A stretch of DNA of 32,954 nt. Origin: Acidobacteriota bacterium (GTDB lineage: Bacteria; Acidobacteriota; Terriglobia; Bryobacterales; Bryobacteraceae). The notes beneath the pieces were generated by a model. The model was not told the DNA's origin, did not search any database, and saw only the letters and a list, made by a program, of their open reading frames with translations. The stretch's first letter is position 1. The number at the start of each line of letters is the position of its first letter. Location: NCBI GenBank assembly GCA_016871135.1, contig VFZQ01000003.1, forward strand, positions 1 through 32,954, read 5' to 3'. The translations under genes and the position numbers were made by a program. Of the stretch, positions 16,627-23,737 are shown piece by piece.

Positions 16627-17690
16627 GGCCGGAAGCCGATTAGAATCGCGATAATCGTGTTGCTGGTGCCGTCGGTGATACTGCTAATCAGGCTGCTCGC
16701 CGACGTTGTCGTTCCGGTCGTTGACGAGATCTGACCGCCGGTCACGGTACCTGCCAGCCGCTGCGTGTTTGACACGCCGAAGCCGAAGCCATTGCCGCCG
16801 TTGAATCCACAGTTCAGACCGACACAATTCGACCCGCCGCTACAGCCAATGGTGTTGAAACCGAATGAGGCACAACCGAATCCACCGAAGCCGAATTCGG
16901 GCTGCGGAGAAGTCGACGCGTATTTTCTCCATTCGTTGCCGTTCACGTGTGCGAACGTGCTGACTCTCAGGCCGGCCGGCAACGCGCGCCGCGTGGGAAG
17001 AATGAACGAGATGCCGGCGCCGCTGGGCGCGTTCTCCTGCGGACTAATCGAGATCTGATATTGTGCGCACCACCAGGTGTCTTCCGCGTCGGCAGGGAGG
17101 TCGGCGTTGACGACGCGCCGGCGATCAAATGTCATCGTCGTCTGCGTTCGCACCGCACCCTCGCGGACGAATAGGATCACGCCGGTCTTGCCGACCGCCA
17201 CTGGTCCATTCTTGCCCGCCGCGTCGATCGTTCCGCGCTGATCGAAAATTACGCTACCGCTCTCTTCGAGCGGGATCAGCGGCCGGTTGGACCCGTTGTA
17301 GCTGATCAGCCCTTTCTCCGGTGTCTGAAAACTTACTGCCGCCGGTTGTTCGACCACCAGCGGCGCCGCGCCGTCGGGCTTTACGCGAAACGTGAAGGGC
17401 CCTACCAAACGATCCTCGCCGATCTCGGGAAAAGACCAAACGGCGACGTTGTCGCGAACGCCCTCGAAGACGGCGCCCGCGGGCGCGTCGACGGCCTCGA
17501 TGAAACGAGCGCCAAGCGGTACGGTTGAGCCGACCGCCACGCCTCCGATTTTCGCGTTCTTGGTGGCGACGTAGGCGCTATATAGGACAGAACCATCGGC
17601 ATCGTAAATGCCGAGGCTACGAACGAGGGCGAGCCCATCGTCTTGAGCAAACATAGAAAGGCTAAGAATAAGCAGTGTTGCGATCTTCAT
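16623..17690 (-). CDS. Exported protein of unknown function with a Gly/Phe/Cys-rich C-terminal region
   Basis: A 355-residue protein with a signal peptide (MKIATLLILSLSMFAQ). Residues 20-240 are a soluble, strand-rich domain I do not recognise. About residues 265-305 are low-complexity and rich in Gly, Phe, Asn and Cys (FGFGGFGCASFGF, GCSGGSNCVGLNCGFNGG). The end reads SSITDGTSNTIIAILIG, where DGTSNT recalls the C-terminal motif of DUF1559 pilin-like proteins of Planctomycetota; the rest of the protein does not match that family. A surface or secreted role is inferred. Its stop codon overlaps that of the convergent TonB-receptor gene. CATCAT six bases before the ATG could be a -10 box. Confidence 0.6.
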   Translation of the reverse strand: MKIATLLILSLSMFAQDDGLALVRSLGIYDADGSVLYSAYVATKNAKIGGVAVGSTVPLGARFIEAVDAPAGAVFEGVRDNVAVWSFPEIGEDRLVGPFTFRVKPDGAAPLVVEQPAAVSFQTPEKGLISYNGSNRPLIPLEESGSVIFDQRGTIDAAGKNGPVAVGKTGVILFVREGAVRTQTTMTFDRRRVVNADLPADAEDTWWCAQYQISISPQENAPSGAGISFILPTRRALPAGLRVSTFAHVNGNEWRKYASTSPQPEFGFGGFGCASFGFNTIGCSGGSNCVGLNCGFNGGNGFGFGVSNTQRLAGTVTGGQISSTTGTTTSASSLISSITDGTSNTIIAILIGFRP

Positions 17691-17747
17691 GCCTCAATGA
17701 TGCGGCGAACCGGCCCGGGAAGTTGTCAGCAAATGGTAAAGATTTGC

Positions 17748-17987
17748 TTACGAGTCGCCGGATTCTTCCGGCGGCAGCGGCCGTTTCTCGGCGCCCGGAA
17801 CGCCGCTATTCAGCAGGGTGACGAATAGCAGGGTCATCGACAAAAACGTCGCCACCGCGCCGATGACCAGGTAGTCGGTCCTGGAGTGCGGACCCGGAAT
17901 CACTTTGAGCAGAATGACGATGCTTGCGATGAACAGAACGGTGATCCCGCCGGCCAGCATCCAGTTTCGTTTCGAACGGCTATCCAC
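17748..17987 (-). CDS. Small two-helix membrane protein
   Basis: A 79-residue protein from the GTG at 17987. Two hydrophobic helices, about residues 10-30 (AGGITVLFIASIVILLKVIP) and 38-60 (YLVIGAVATFLSMTLLFVTL), are joined by a short polar loop. A charged tail, rich in Pro and Glu, follows. I do not recognise a family. The gene lies 17 bases downstream of the FNR-like gene. A TACAAT box seven bases before the GTG suggests it also has its own promoter and a leaderless message, which supports this start. Confidence 0.65.
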   Translation of the reverse strand: MDSRSKRNWMLAGGITVLFIASIVILLKVIPGPHSRTDYLVIGAVATFLSMTLLFVTLLNSGVPGAEKRPLPPEESGDS

Positions 17988-17994
17988 TCTCTCG

Positions 17995-18000
17995 ATTGTA
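17995..18000 (-). promoter_or_regulatory. -10 box TACAAT before the small membrane protein gene
   Basis: TACAAT on the minus strand, then seven bases, then the GTG start at 17987. It lies just past the end of the FNR-like gene. No -35 is obvious. Confidence 0.5.
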
Positions 18001-18004
18001 TTCG

Positions 18005-18658
18005 CTAATCGTACTTCTCGTAGACGATCTGGCGGCGGTCGAGGCCTTTCTCTTTGCACAGCGCCCGGACGCCATCGACCATCTCCTTCAATCCGCAGAT
18101 ATAGACTTGGCCGATCGCACCGGTCGCCAGTTGTTCCTCGACGATCGCTTGCACGCGGCCAGTGCGGCCAGTCCACGATTCGGCCGGGCGTGTGAGCGTC
18201 AGGATCAGATCGCTTTGTGCCGCCAGTTCATCGCGCCACAGAAAACTCTCCTCGTAGCGCGCGCCGTAAATCAGAACAGGCCGAACCGGCGCGGCCTGCA
18301 GCATCGCACGGAAGGGGACGATCCCCGTGCCGGTAGCCACCAATAAAGGCGAGGTCACCGGCTCGCGCCAGCCGAAAGTGCCAAGAATGCCTTTGCAGTC
18401 GATTTCGCCGCCTAGGGCCAAATCGAACAGATGCGGCGAGAACAGCCCACCTTCGACGCGGTTCAGGCAGATCTCGAAACGATTATCGCCGCGCGGCGCC
18501 GCGGCCAGAGAATAGGCGCGGGTGATCTCCTTGCCGTTAACGTTGGCCACGAGCGACGCAAACTGGCCAGCCTCGAATTCAACGCGCTCCGGCAGTTCGA
18601 AAACGAAATGCCGGATGCCCGGAGCGGGATCGGTGAATGAAACGAGCCGGGCTTTCAT
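18005..18658 (-). CDS. Ferredoxin-NADP reductase-like flavoprotein
   Basis: A 217-residue protein of FNR-family size. The FAD-binding motif RAYS is at residues 47-50, the NAD(P)-pyrophosphate loop GTGIVPFRAM at 110-119, the CGL motif at 188-190, and the C-terminal aromatic YEKYD closes the protein. It should move electrons between NAD(P)H and a small carrier such as ferredoxin. Its ATG overlaps the TGA of the upstream CbiX/SirB-like gene (ATGA), so the two are probably co-translated. A ferredoxin gene about 4 kb away is a possible but unproven partner. No iron-sulfur domain is fused to it. Confidence 0.88.
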   Translation of the reverse strand: MKARLVSFTDPAPGIRHFVFELPERVEFEAGQFASLVANVNGKEITRAYSLAAAPRGDNRFEICLNRVEGGLFSPHLFDLALGGEIDCKGILGTFGWREPVTSPLLVATGTGIVPFRAMLQAAPVRPVLIYGARYEESFLWRDELAAQSDLILTLTRPAESWTGRTGRVQAIVEEQLATGAIGQVYICGLKEMVDGVRALCKEKGLDRRQIVYEKYD

Positions 18659-19020
18659 TGTAGTGCCGCGGTGGCGCGCTGCAATAGGATCTCAGCCAGC
18701 GCGGGATGGCCGTCGAGCGGTTCGGTAACGTCGATGCGCAACCCGTTGTGCTTCTGGGCCAGTTCGGCGACGATGCGTGGCAGGTCGCGGCGAAGATGGA
18801 TGCCGAGGGTCAGAAAGTAGGGCAGCACGACAACGCGGTCGACGTCCTTGATAGCGAGCGCGGCGACGGCATCGGCCAGGTCGGGTTTTGCCGCCTCCAG
18901 AAACGCGGTCTCTACGAATTCGAAACCGCCTTTGGCCCGCATTGCGGCGGATACCCGCTTCACGGCTTCATTGGCTTCGGGGACGCTCGACCCGTGCGCG
19001 AACACAATCAACCCGGTCAT
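18655..19020 (-). CDS. CbiX/SirB-family chelatase-like protein
   Basis: A 121-residue protein from the ATG at 19020, which overlaps the upstream TGA (ATGA). It opens GLIVFAHGSSVPEANEAV, with His9 in the HGS motif, and carries a second metal-binding His75 in LPYFLTLGIHLRRDLP. This is the short single-domain form of the CbiX/SirB fold, which inserts cobalt or iron into sirohydrochlorin as a homodimer in cobalamin or siroheme synthesis. No other tetrapyrrole gene is in the window, so the exact substrate is unknown. Confidence 0.85.
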   Translation of the reverse strand: MTGLIVFAHGSSVPEANEAVKRVSAAMRAKGGFEFVETAFLEAAKPDLADAVAALAIKDVDRVVVLPYFLTLGIHLRRDLPRIVAELAQKHNGLRIDVTEPLDGHPALAEILLQRATAALQ

Positions 19021-19616
19021 CCGACCGACGCCTCCATGTTGGGCGGCAGCGTGGCGCGCAGGTAATGCAGAAACGCCCGGCATCGCGGCCGGCCGTTGTT
19101 GTGGCCGTGTGCGACGCGCGCGATGAACACGAGCACTCGGACGAACGTCTCGTCGCTGAAGACGCTCTCGGCGCCTTGGTCCTTGGTGATCTCGGCGCGG
19201 AACTTGTCGTACTCGGCGCAGAAGTTGTCGTAGATCTGGAGCGCGATCGTTTCTTCAGGCGGGGCCGGAGCGCCCTTGAAGCGCTGAATGACAGCCTCGA
19301 TGGCGACACGCATTTCGGCGTCGGTCGCATTCGGTATCGGCGCGGCCGCGCGGCTCAAAAACGCCGAGAACAAAATGAGCGTAACATCGGCGTGTTGCAG
19401 GAACTGCTCGTCGATGCGAACCTCGCGATGCGGCATCGTAGAGGCGTCCAATTCGTGTTTGGTATGGGCGCGCGATTCCTGCAGGTAGACGCACTCAAAC
19501 GGGCAGTTGATGGAAACCTCGCGTTCGGTGGCGCAGCATTGCGTGCAGATATTCTCGCCGCGCGCCGTGCAGTAGCGTTTGGGTTTCCGCGTGCCGCAGA
19601 TTTGGCAGGTAGGCAT
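19017..19616 (-). CDS. Conserved-type zinc-ribbon protein of unknown function
   Basis: A 199-residue protein. The first 45 residues hold a cysteine cluster: Cys4-x2-Cys7, Cys16, Cys24-x2-Cys27-Cys28, Cys38-x3-Cys42, in the context YCTARGENICTQCCATEREV. This points to one or two structural zinc sites. The remaining 150 residues are predicted helical with no motif I know. A nucleic-acid or protein-binding role is possible but not shown. Its stop overlaps the start of the CbiX/SirB-like gene (ATGA), and its own start lies 3 bases after the stop of the hydroxypyruvate isomerase-like gene, so it sits in the middle of a tightly packed operon. Confidence 0.75.
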   Translation of the reverse strand: MPTCQICGTRKPKRYCTARGENICTQCCATEREVSINCPFECVYLQESRAHTKHELDASTMPHREVRIDEQFLQHADVTLILFSAFLSRAAAPIPNATDAEMRVAIEAVIQRFKGAPAPPEETIALQIYDNFCAEYDKFRAEITKDQGAESVFSDETFVRVLVFIARVAHGHNNGRPRCRAFLHYLRATLPPNMEASVG

Positions 19617-19619
19617 GAG

Positions 19620-20489
19620 TCAGGCGGACCAGTTGTCGGCTTTGCGATACTCTTCGAAACACTTCATCAGGCCCGGCAGACCAGGTTGCGTCAAGCCGTG
19701 TTCCATGCCGATCAGCCCCTTGTAGCCGAGAGCGTGGATCGATTTGAACACGTTGGACCAGTTCACCTCGCCGCTGCCCGGTTCTTTGCGGCCGGGAACG
19801 TCGCCGGTCTGGAAATAGCCGATGAGCGGGTAGTGCTTCTTGATGTGGTTGATCAGATTGCCTTCCGAGATCTGCTGGTGGTAGCAGTCGAACAGCAACC
19901 GCACGTTGGGGTGATTGGCGTTGGCGATGATCTCGGCGCCGTGATCGGAAAAAACGACGAAGTACCCGGCGTGATCGACGCGAATATTCAGCGGTTCGAG
20001 CACCAGCACCATCTTCGTTTTCGCGCACAGATCGCCCGCACGCTTCAAGGCTTCAATGCAGTTGGTGGTTTGCTGCGTATAACTCAAGGTGTCCACGGCC
20101 AGCCCGCTGCACACCGTGGCTACTTCGTTGCCGATGATCTTGTGGATTTCGACGGCCTTCTTGACGTCTTCCAGAAACTCGCCGTGGAACTTCTTGTCGA
20201 CCATCGCCGACGGTTTCCACCCGCCGCGGTTGACGACCAGCGTTCCCATCGACAACTTCAACTCGTCCATCTTTTTACGAAACTGTTCGATCTCGTTGAA
20301 CGTATGTTTCGGCAGACCGTTGTACTCAAAGCCCGTGAAACCGTTTTCGGCGATGATTTCAAGCTGCCTTGTTACCGGCTCGTTGATCATTCCGATCCGC
20401 GGCGCGTACCGGAGGCGAAGGGCATGTTTGGTCTGCGCCGCGAGCAGCGGCGGGGCTGCGGCGGTGAGGAGCATTCGGCGTCGATCCAT
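19620..20489 (-). CDS. Hydroxypyruvate isomerase-like TIM-barrel protein with Tat-type leader
   Basis: A 289-residue protein. The N-terminus MDRRRMLLTAAAPPLLAAQ looks like a twin-arginine leader. The body matches the sugar phosphate isomerase/epimerase superfamily, nearest in character to hydroxypyruvate isomerase. It has the metal and substrate residues in LVLEPLN, LLFDCYHQQI, TGDVPGRKEPGSGEVNW and LIGMEHG. Hydroxypyruvate isomerase converts hydroxypyruvate to tartronate semialdehyde. Export would be unusual for that role, so the substrate may be an extracytoplasmic sugar. It is the first gene of a five-gene minus-strand run. TACGAT lies six bases before the ATG. Confidence 0.85.
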   Translation of the reverse strand: MDRRRMLLTAAAPPLLAAQTKHALRLRYAPRIGMINEPVTRQLEIIAENGFTGFEYNGLPKHTFNEIEQFRKKMDELKLSMGTLVVNRGGWKPSAMVDKKFHGEFLEDVKKAVEIHKIIGNEVATVCSGLAVDTLSYTQQTTNCIEALKRAGDLCAKTKMVLVLEPLNIRVDHAGYFVVFSDHGAEIIANANHPNVRLLFDCYHQQISEGNLINHIKKHYPLIGYFQTGDVPGRKEPGSGEVNWSNVFKSIHALGYKGLIGMEHGLTQPGLPGLMKCFEEYRKADNWSA

Positions 20490-20495
20490 GAGGCC

Positions 20496-20505
20496 ATCGT
20501 ATCAT
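20496..20505. promoter_or_regulatory. Overlapping divergent -10 boxes (ATCGTATCAT)
   Basis: On the plus strand TATCAT (20500-20505) precedes the ATG at 20513 by seven bases. On the minus strand TACGAT (20501-20496) precedes the ATG at 20489 by six bases. The two hexamers share the central TA. The start codons are only 23 bases apart, so both messages would be leaderless or nearly so. Confidence 0.45.
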
Positions 20506-20512
20506 TGACCTC

Positions 20513-20668
20513 ATGTTGGTCGATGTGTTCTTCAAAGTGGAATTAGATCTGGACGCAAGCGAAAACCCGCAACGCGTGGCCATCGAATTGGAGCGGCTGC
20601 TGAAACGCTACTATGGCGTCCGTAACGTGGAGACAACGAACATGGTGACGCGAGAAGAAGCCGCGTAG
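20513..20668 (+). CDS. 51-residue protein of unknown function
   Basis: A short ORF from the ATG at 20513 to the TAG at 20668. The product begins MLVDVFFKVELDLDASENPQ, continues with a helix (RVAIELERLLKRYYGVRNVE) and ends with a short polar tail. The strand-then-amphipathic-helix pattern, with normal amino-acid composition for a real protein, supports coding. It lies 19 bases upstream of the dinG-like gene and may share its transcript. It diverges from the hydroxypyruvate isomerase-like gene. I recognise no family. Confidence 0.65.
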   Translation: MLVDVFFKVELDLDASENPQRVAIELERLLKRYYGVRNVETTNMVTREEAA

Positions 20669-20687
20669 CGCGTAAACTTGTAGAGGG

Positions 20688-22616
20688 ATGGCGCAGCGAA
20701 CCTCGGCCGTAAGCGCAAAGAGTTTCTTTGGGCGAAACGGCACGCTCTCGGATTGGCATCCGAACTACGAGTTCCGTCCGGGGCAGTTGGAGATGGCGCA
20801 GGCCGTCGAGAAGGCCCTGGAGGAGCGGCGGCATTTGCTCGTCGAGGCGGGAACCGGAACGGGAAAGTCGCTGGCCTACCTGGTGCCCGCGATTCTTTCC
20901 GGCAAGCGCGTCGTGGTGTCGACCGGCACCAAGAACCTGCAAGAGCAGTTGTTCTTCAAGGACATCCCGTTCCTGCAGCAGCACTTCGCCAATGAACTTC
21001 GCGTCTGTTACATGAAAGGCCGCGGCAATTACGCCTGCCGCCAGCGGATCTACGACGCCGAACGCGAACCGGTGCTGGCCGGGCTCGAAGAGGTCGCCGA
21101 TTTTCAGATCATCCGCGAATGGGAGAAGACGACCGAAACGGGCGATCGCGCCGAGATCAAGACGCTGCCGGAAAACTCGTCGGCGTGGGGAAAGATCGAC
21201 GCCCGCCGCGATCTGTGCACCGGCCAGAAGTGCGCGCAGTTCGATCGCTGCTTCATCACGCAAATGCAGCGCAAGGCGATGGAGTCCGACATCATCATCG
21301 TCAACCACCACCTGTTCTTCGCCGACCTCGCGGTGAAGGAGGGCGACTATGCCCAGATCATTCCCGACTACGAGGGCGTGATCTTCGACGAAGCGCATGA
21401 GATCGAGGACGTCGCCGGGCAGTATTTCGGCATCTCGCTTTCCAATCACGGAATCGCCGATCTGCGGCGCGACGTGATGGCGGTGACGCAGCGAAAAAAT
21501 CTCGGCTCGCCCGAACTCGACCGCGTATTGATGGCGATGCAGGACGCCAGCGAACGCTTTTTCGCCTGCTTCCCTTCCCAGGATGGCCGCACGGGATTCA
21601 AGAATCGCGCCGGGTTCGTGTCGATGTACGAGGACCAATACCGCGAGCTTCTTGCCGGCCTGGAACTTGTCGGCATTCATTTGCAAATGATCCGCGAGTC
21701 GGTGGACGAAATTCTGCCGCTCTTCGGGAGGGCGCGCGAGCTAGGCGACGTGTTGAAGCGTTACCTCGAAGGCGAGGAGGAGGACTACGTGCATTGGATC
21801 GAACGGCGCGGGCGGGGTGTGTTCCTGCAGGCCACGCCGATCAACGTGTCGACGCTTCTGACCGAGAAGTTGTTCGATCGCGTACCCGTCGCGGTGTTGA
21901 CTTCGGCGACGCTGTCGGTCGGCGGCGGCTTCGACTTCGCGATCAAACGCCTCGGGATTCCGGCGCCGCGTTCCATGGTGGTCTCCAGTCCGTTCGACTA
22001 TCAGCAGCAGGCGATGCTCTACGTGCCGCAACACCTTCCAGAACCGCGCGAGCCGGCATTCACAAAGGCAGCCGCGCTGGAAATCGTGAAGCTATTGGAG
22101 CTCAGCAAAGGCCGCGCGTTCGTCCTGTGTACGAGTTATTCGTCGATGCGCGCCCTGCACGACATCGTGTCCTTTGAAATCGACTATCCCACGCTGCTGC
22201 AAGGCACCGGTCCGCGCAACGCGTTGTTGGACGAGTTCAAATCGACCAAACATGCGGTGCTCTTCGCAACGTCGTCGTTCTGGCAGGGCGTCGATGTGCA
22301 GGGCGATCAATTGAGCTGCGTGATCATCGACAAACTGCCGTTCGCGGTGCCGAGCGATCCGGTCGTTGCCGCCCGCACCGAAGCCGTTAAGCGCGCAGGC
22401 GGTGAACCATTCCGTGAGTATCAGATTCCGCAAGCGGCGATCGCCCTGAAACAGGGCCTCGGCCGGTTGATCCGCAGCCGCACGGACCGCGGTTTGCTGG
22501 CGATTCTCGACAACCGCATCACGCGCCAGCGCTACGGGCAGATCTTCTTCGACAGCCTGCCCGACTACGCGTTCACCACCAGCTTCGACGAGCTGAAGAC
22601 ATTCTGGAGGGGCTGA
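20688..22616 (+). CDS. dinG: DinG/XPD-type ATP-dependent DNA helicase
   Basis: A 642-residue superfamily 2 helicase. Walker A AGTGTGKS is at residues 54-61 and the DEAH box at 234-237. Between them are four cysteines placed for a [4Fe-4S] cluster: Cys117 in GRGNYAC, then Cys177, Cys182 and Cys188. C-terminal motifs include VAVLTSATLS, FATSSFWQGVDVQGDQLS and the motif VI region ALKQGLGRLIRS. Such enzymes unwind DNA in the 5' to 3' direction, resolving R-loops and damaged forks. No exonuclease domain is fused at the N-terminus. Its TGA overlaps the ATG of the next gene by one base (TGATG). Confidence 0.93.
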   Translation: MAQRTSAVSAKSFFGRNGTLSDWHPNYEFRPGQLEMAQAVEKALEERRHLLVEAGTGTGKSLAYLVPAILSGKRVVVSTGTKNLQEQLFFKDIPFLQQHFANELRVCYMKGRGNYACRQRIYDAEREPVLAGLEEVADFQIIREWEKTTETGDRAEIKTLPENSSAWGKIDARRDLCTGQKCAQFDRCFITQMQRKAMESDIIIVNHHLFFADLAVKEGDYAQIIPDYEGVIFDEAHEIEDVAGQYFGISLSNHGIADLRRDVMAVTQRKNLGSPELDRVLMAMQDASERFFACFPSQDGRTGFKNRAGFVSMYEDQYRELLAGLELVGIHLQMIRESVDEILPLFGRARELGDVLKRYLEGEEEDYVHWIERRGRGVFLQATPINVSTLLTEKLFDRVPVAVLTSATLSVGGGFDFAIKRLGIPAPRSMVVSSPFDYQQQAMLYVPQHLPEPREPAFTKAAALEIVKLLELSKGRAFVLCTSYSSMRALHDIVSFEIDYPTLLQGTGPRNALLDEFKSTKHAVLFATSSFWQGVDVQGDQLSCVIIDKLPFAVPSDPVVAARTEAVKRAGGEPFREYQIPQAAIALKQGLGRLIRSRTDRGLLAILDNRITRQRYGQIFFDSLPDYAFTTSFDELKTFWRG

Positions 22617-22999
22617 TGTACGAAGTCCATGTTTCGACCATGTTCCCCGCGGCGCACGCACTCCGCAACTACTACGGCAAGACCGAGCCGATCCACGGCC
22701 ACAACTGGCGGGCGAAGATCACTATCGCCGGCGAGAAGGTCGATTCAATGGGCCTCTTGATCGATTTCGTGCCGCTGCAGAAGGAGATCGCGCGCGTGAT
22801 CGGACGGCTCGATCACCAGTTCCTGAACGAGGTGCCGCCCTTTGACACGGTCAATCCGTCGGCCGAAAACATCGCGAAGTACCTGCTCGACGAGTTCGCC
22901 GCCTCGGTGCCGCCGATGCAGCCCGAGTTCACGGTCAACGTTTCGCGCGTCGAGGTCTGGGAAACCGACAACTGCAGCGCGGTCTACTTGCCGAAGTAA
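22616..22999 (+). CDS. 6-pyruvoyltetrahydropterin synthase family protein, PTPS-III-like
   Basis: A 127-residue protein of the QueD/PTPS family. The zinc ligands are His14 (PAAHAL), His27 and His29 (IHGHNW). QueD enzymes carry a catalytic Cys four residues before the first His of HGH. Here that position is Thr23, followed by Glu24, so the segment reads GKTEPIHGHNW. This fits the ExxHGH signature of PTPS-III, which makes 6-hydroxymethyl-dihydropterin for folate in organisms lacking FolB, rather than queuosine-type QueD activity. The substrate side is otherwise normal (LLIDFVPLQ, LDHQFLNEV, NPSAENIA). It overlaps the dinG-like stop by one base and the convergent ferredoxin gene by 16. Confidence 0.88.
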   Translation: MYEVHVSTMFPAAHALRNYYGKTEPIHGHNWRAKITIAGEKVDSMGLLIDFVPLQKEIARVIGRLDHQFLNEVPPFDTVNPSAENIAKYLLDEFAASVPPMQPEFTVNVSRVEVWETDNCSAVYLPK

Positions 23000-23244
23000 G
23001 CGGCGTTCCGGGGCGCGAAATCGGCCCATTTCTCCGGCAGGTCGTCAATCGCGAAAATCGCCGACACGGGGCAGACGGGAACACAGGCGCCACAGTCGAT
23101 GCATTCGACCGGTTCAATGTGCAACATCTCGGCGGATTCGAATTTGGGATCGTCCTTCTTCGGGTGGATACAATCAACCGGACATGCGTCGACGCACGCG
23201 GTATCCTTGGTCCCGATGCAGGGTTCAGCGATCACATAAGCCAT
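22984..23244 (-). CDS. 7Fe-type ferredoxin ([3Fe-4S][4Fe-4S])
   Basis: An 86-residue ferredoxin with an AGGAG ribosome site. Cysteines are at 9, 17, 21, 25, 48, 51, 54 and 58. The wide first spacing (Cys9-x7-Cys17-x3-Cys21-Pro) is that of seven-iron ferredoxins: Cys9, Cys17 and Cys58 would hold a 3Fe-4S cluster, and Cys21, Cys48, Cys51 and Cys54 a 4Fe-4S cluster, with Cys25 free. The protein carries low-potential electrons in the cytoplasm. Its end overlaps the convergent PTPS gene by 16 bases. The FNR-like protein in this window is a possible partner. Confidence 0.92.
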   Translation of the reverse strand: MAYVIAEPCIGTKDTACVDACPVDCIHPKKDDPKFESAEMLHIEPVECIDCGACVPVCPVSAIFAIDDLPEKWADFAPRNAAYFGK

Positions 23245-23317
23245 TGCGAGAGTTGCTCCTTGAAATACGGCGGAAAAGACTGTTGTACCACAGCGCGGGC
23301 TGTTGGCTCAATGTGGA

Positions 23318-23347
23318 ACGGGCGGCGCAACATAGCGCGCCGCCCGT
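23318..23347 (-). terminator. Hairpin terminator downstream of the cytochrome c gene
   Basis: Eleven-base perfect arms (ACGGGCGGCGC and GCGCCGCCCGT) with an eight-base loop lie 13 bases after the cytochrome stop on the minus strand. The T-run after it is weak, so termination may need Rho. The position between two same-strand genes fits a terminator. Confidence 0.6.
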
Positions 23348-23360
23348 CTCCAACGATTGC

Positions 23361-23684
23361 TTAGAGGGTCTTGAGGTACGCCATGAGGTCGGCCTTTTGC
23401 GCCGCCTCGAGCTGCTCTTCGTAAGGAGGCATACCGTTGCCGCCCTTGTTGATCTTGTCGAGGATCTTCGCTTCGGTCATGCCGTCGCGTTTGGAGATGC
23501 CCTTGAGCGACGGCGCGTTCCCGCGCTTCTCGTCGTTATCGGTGTTGTGGCAGCCCATGCAGGCCGAGTTCTCGAAAACTTCCTGGCCCTTTTTGGCGTC
23601 GCCCTTCTTATCGGCTCCAACCGCAAGAGCCGCCGCGATGATCGCCGCGCTTGCAAAAGCCAAACTACGTTGCGCAAAACTCAT
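23361..23684 (-). CDS. Small periplasmic cytochrome c
   Basis: A 107-residue protein from the ATG at 23684, which has a strong AGGAGAAGGA site upstream. A signal peptide (about residues 1-24) precedes the mature domain. One heme-binding motif, Cys42-Met-Gly-Cys45-His46, is followed by a probable axial Met85 in GGNGMPPYEEQL and the closing helix KADLMAYLKTL. This is a class I monoheme cytochrome c, an electron carrier in the periplasm. A hairpin follows the gene, so it is probably transcribed alone. Confidence 0.93.
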   Translation of the reverse strand: MSFAQRSLAFASAAIIAAALAVGADKKGDAKKGQEVFENSACMGCHNTDNDEKRGNAPSLKGISKRDGMTEAKILDKINKGGNGMPPYEEQLEAAQKADLMAYLKTL

Positions 23685-23720
23685 TGTGATTCCTTCTCCT
23701 GACCTGATGTGTACCATTTC

Positions 23721-23730
23721 ATTCTACAAT
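23721..23730. promoter_or_regulatory. Overlapping divergent -10 boxes (ATTCTACAAT)
   Basis: TACAAT on the plus strand (23725-23730) lies seven bases before the ATG at 23738. TAGAAT on the minus strand (23726-23721) faces the cytochrome c gene, whose leader carries a strong ribosome site. The hexamers share the central TA, the same layout as at 20496-20505. Confidence 0.5.
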
Positions 23731-23737
23731 TGCCGCG

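Noticed and set aside
18888..20546. Long plus-strand open frame of about 550 codons
   Set aside because: It lies antisense to the isomerase, zinc-ribbon and chelatase genes, whose motifs and overlaps are clear. Its translation has no domain and is a by-product of high GC content.
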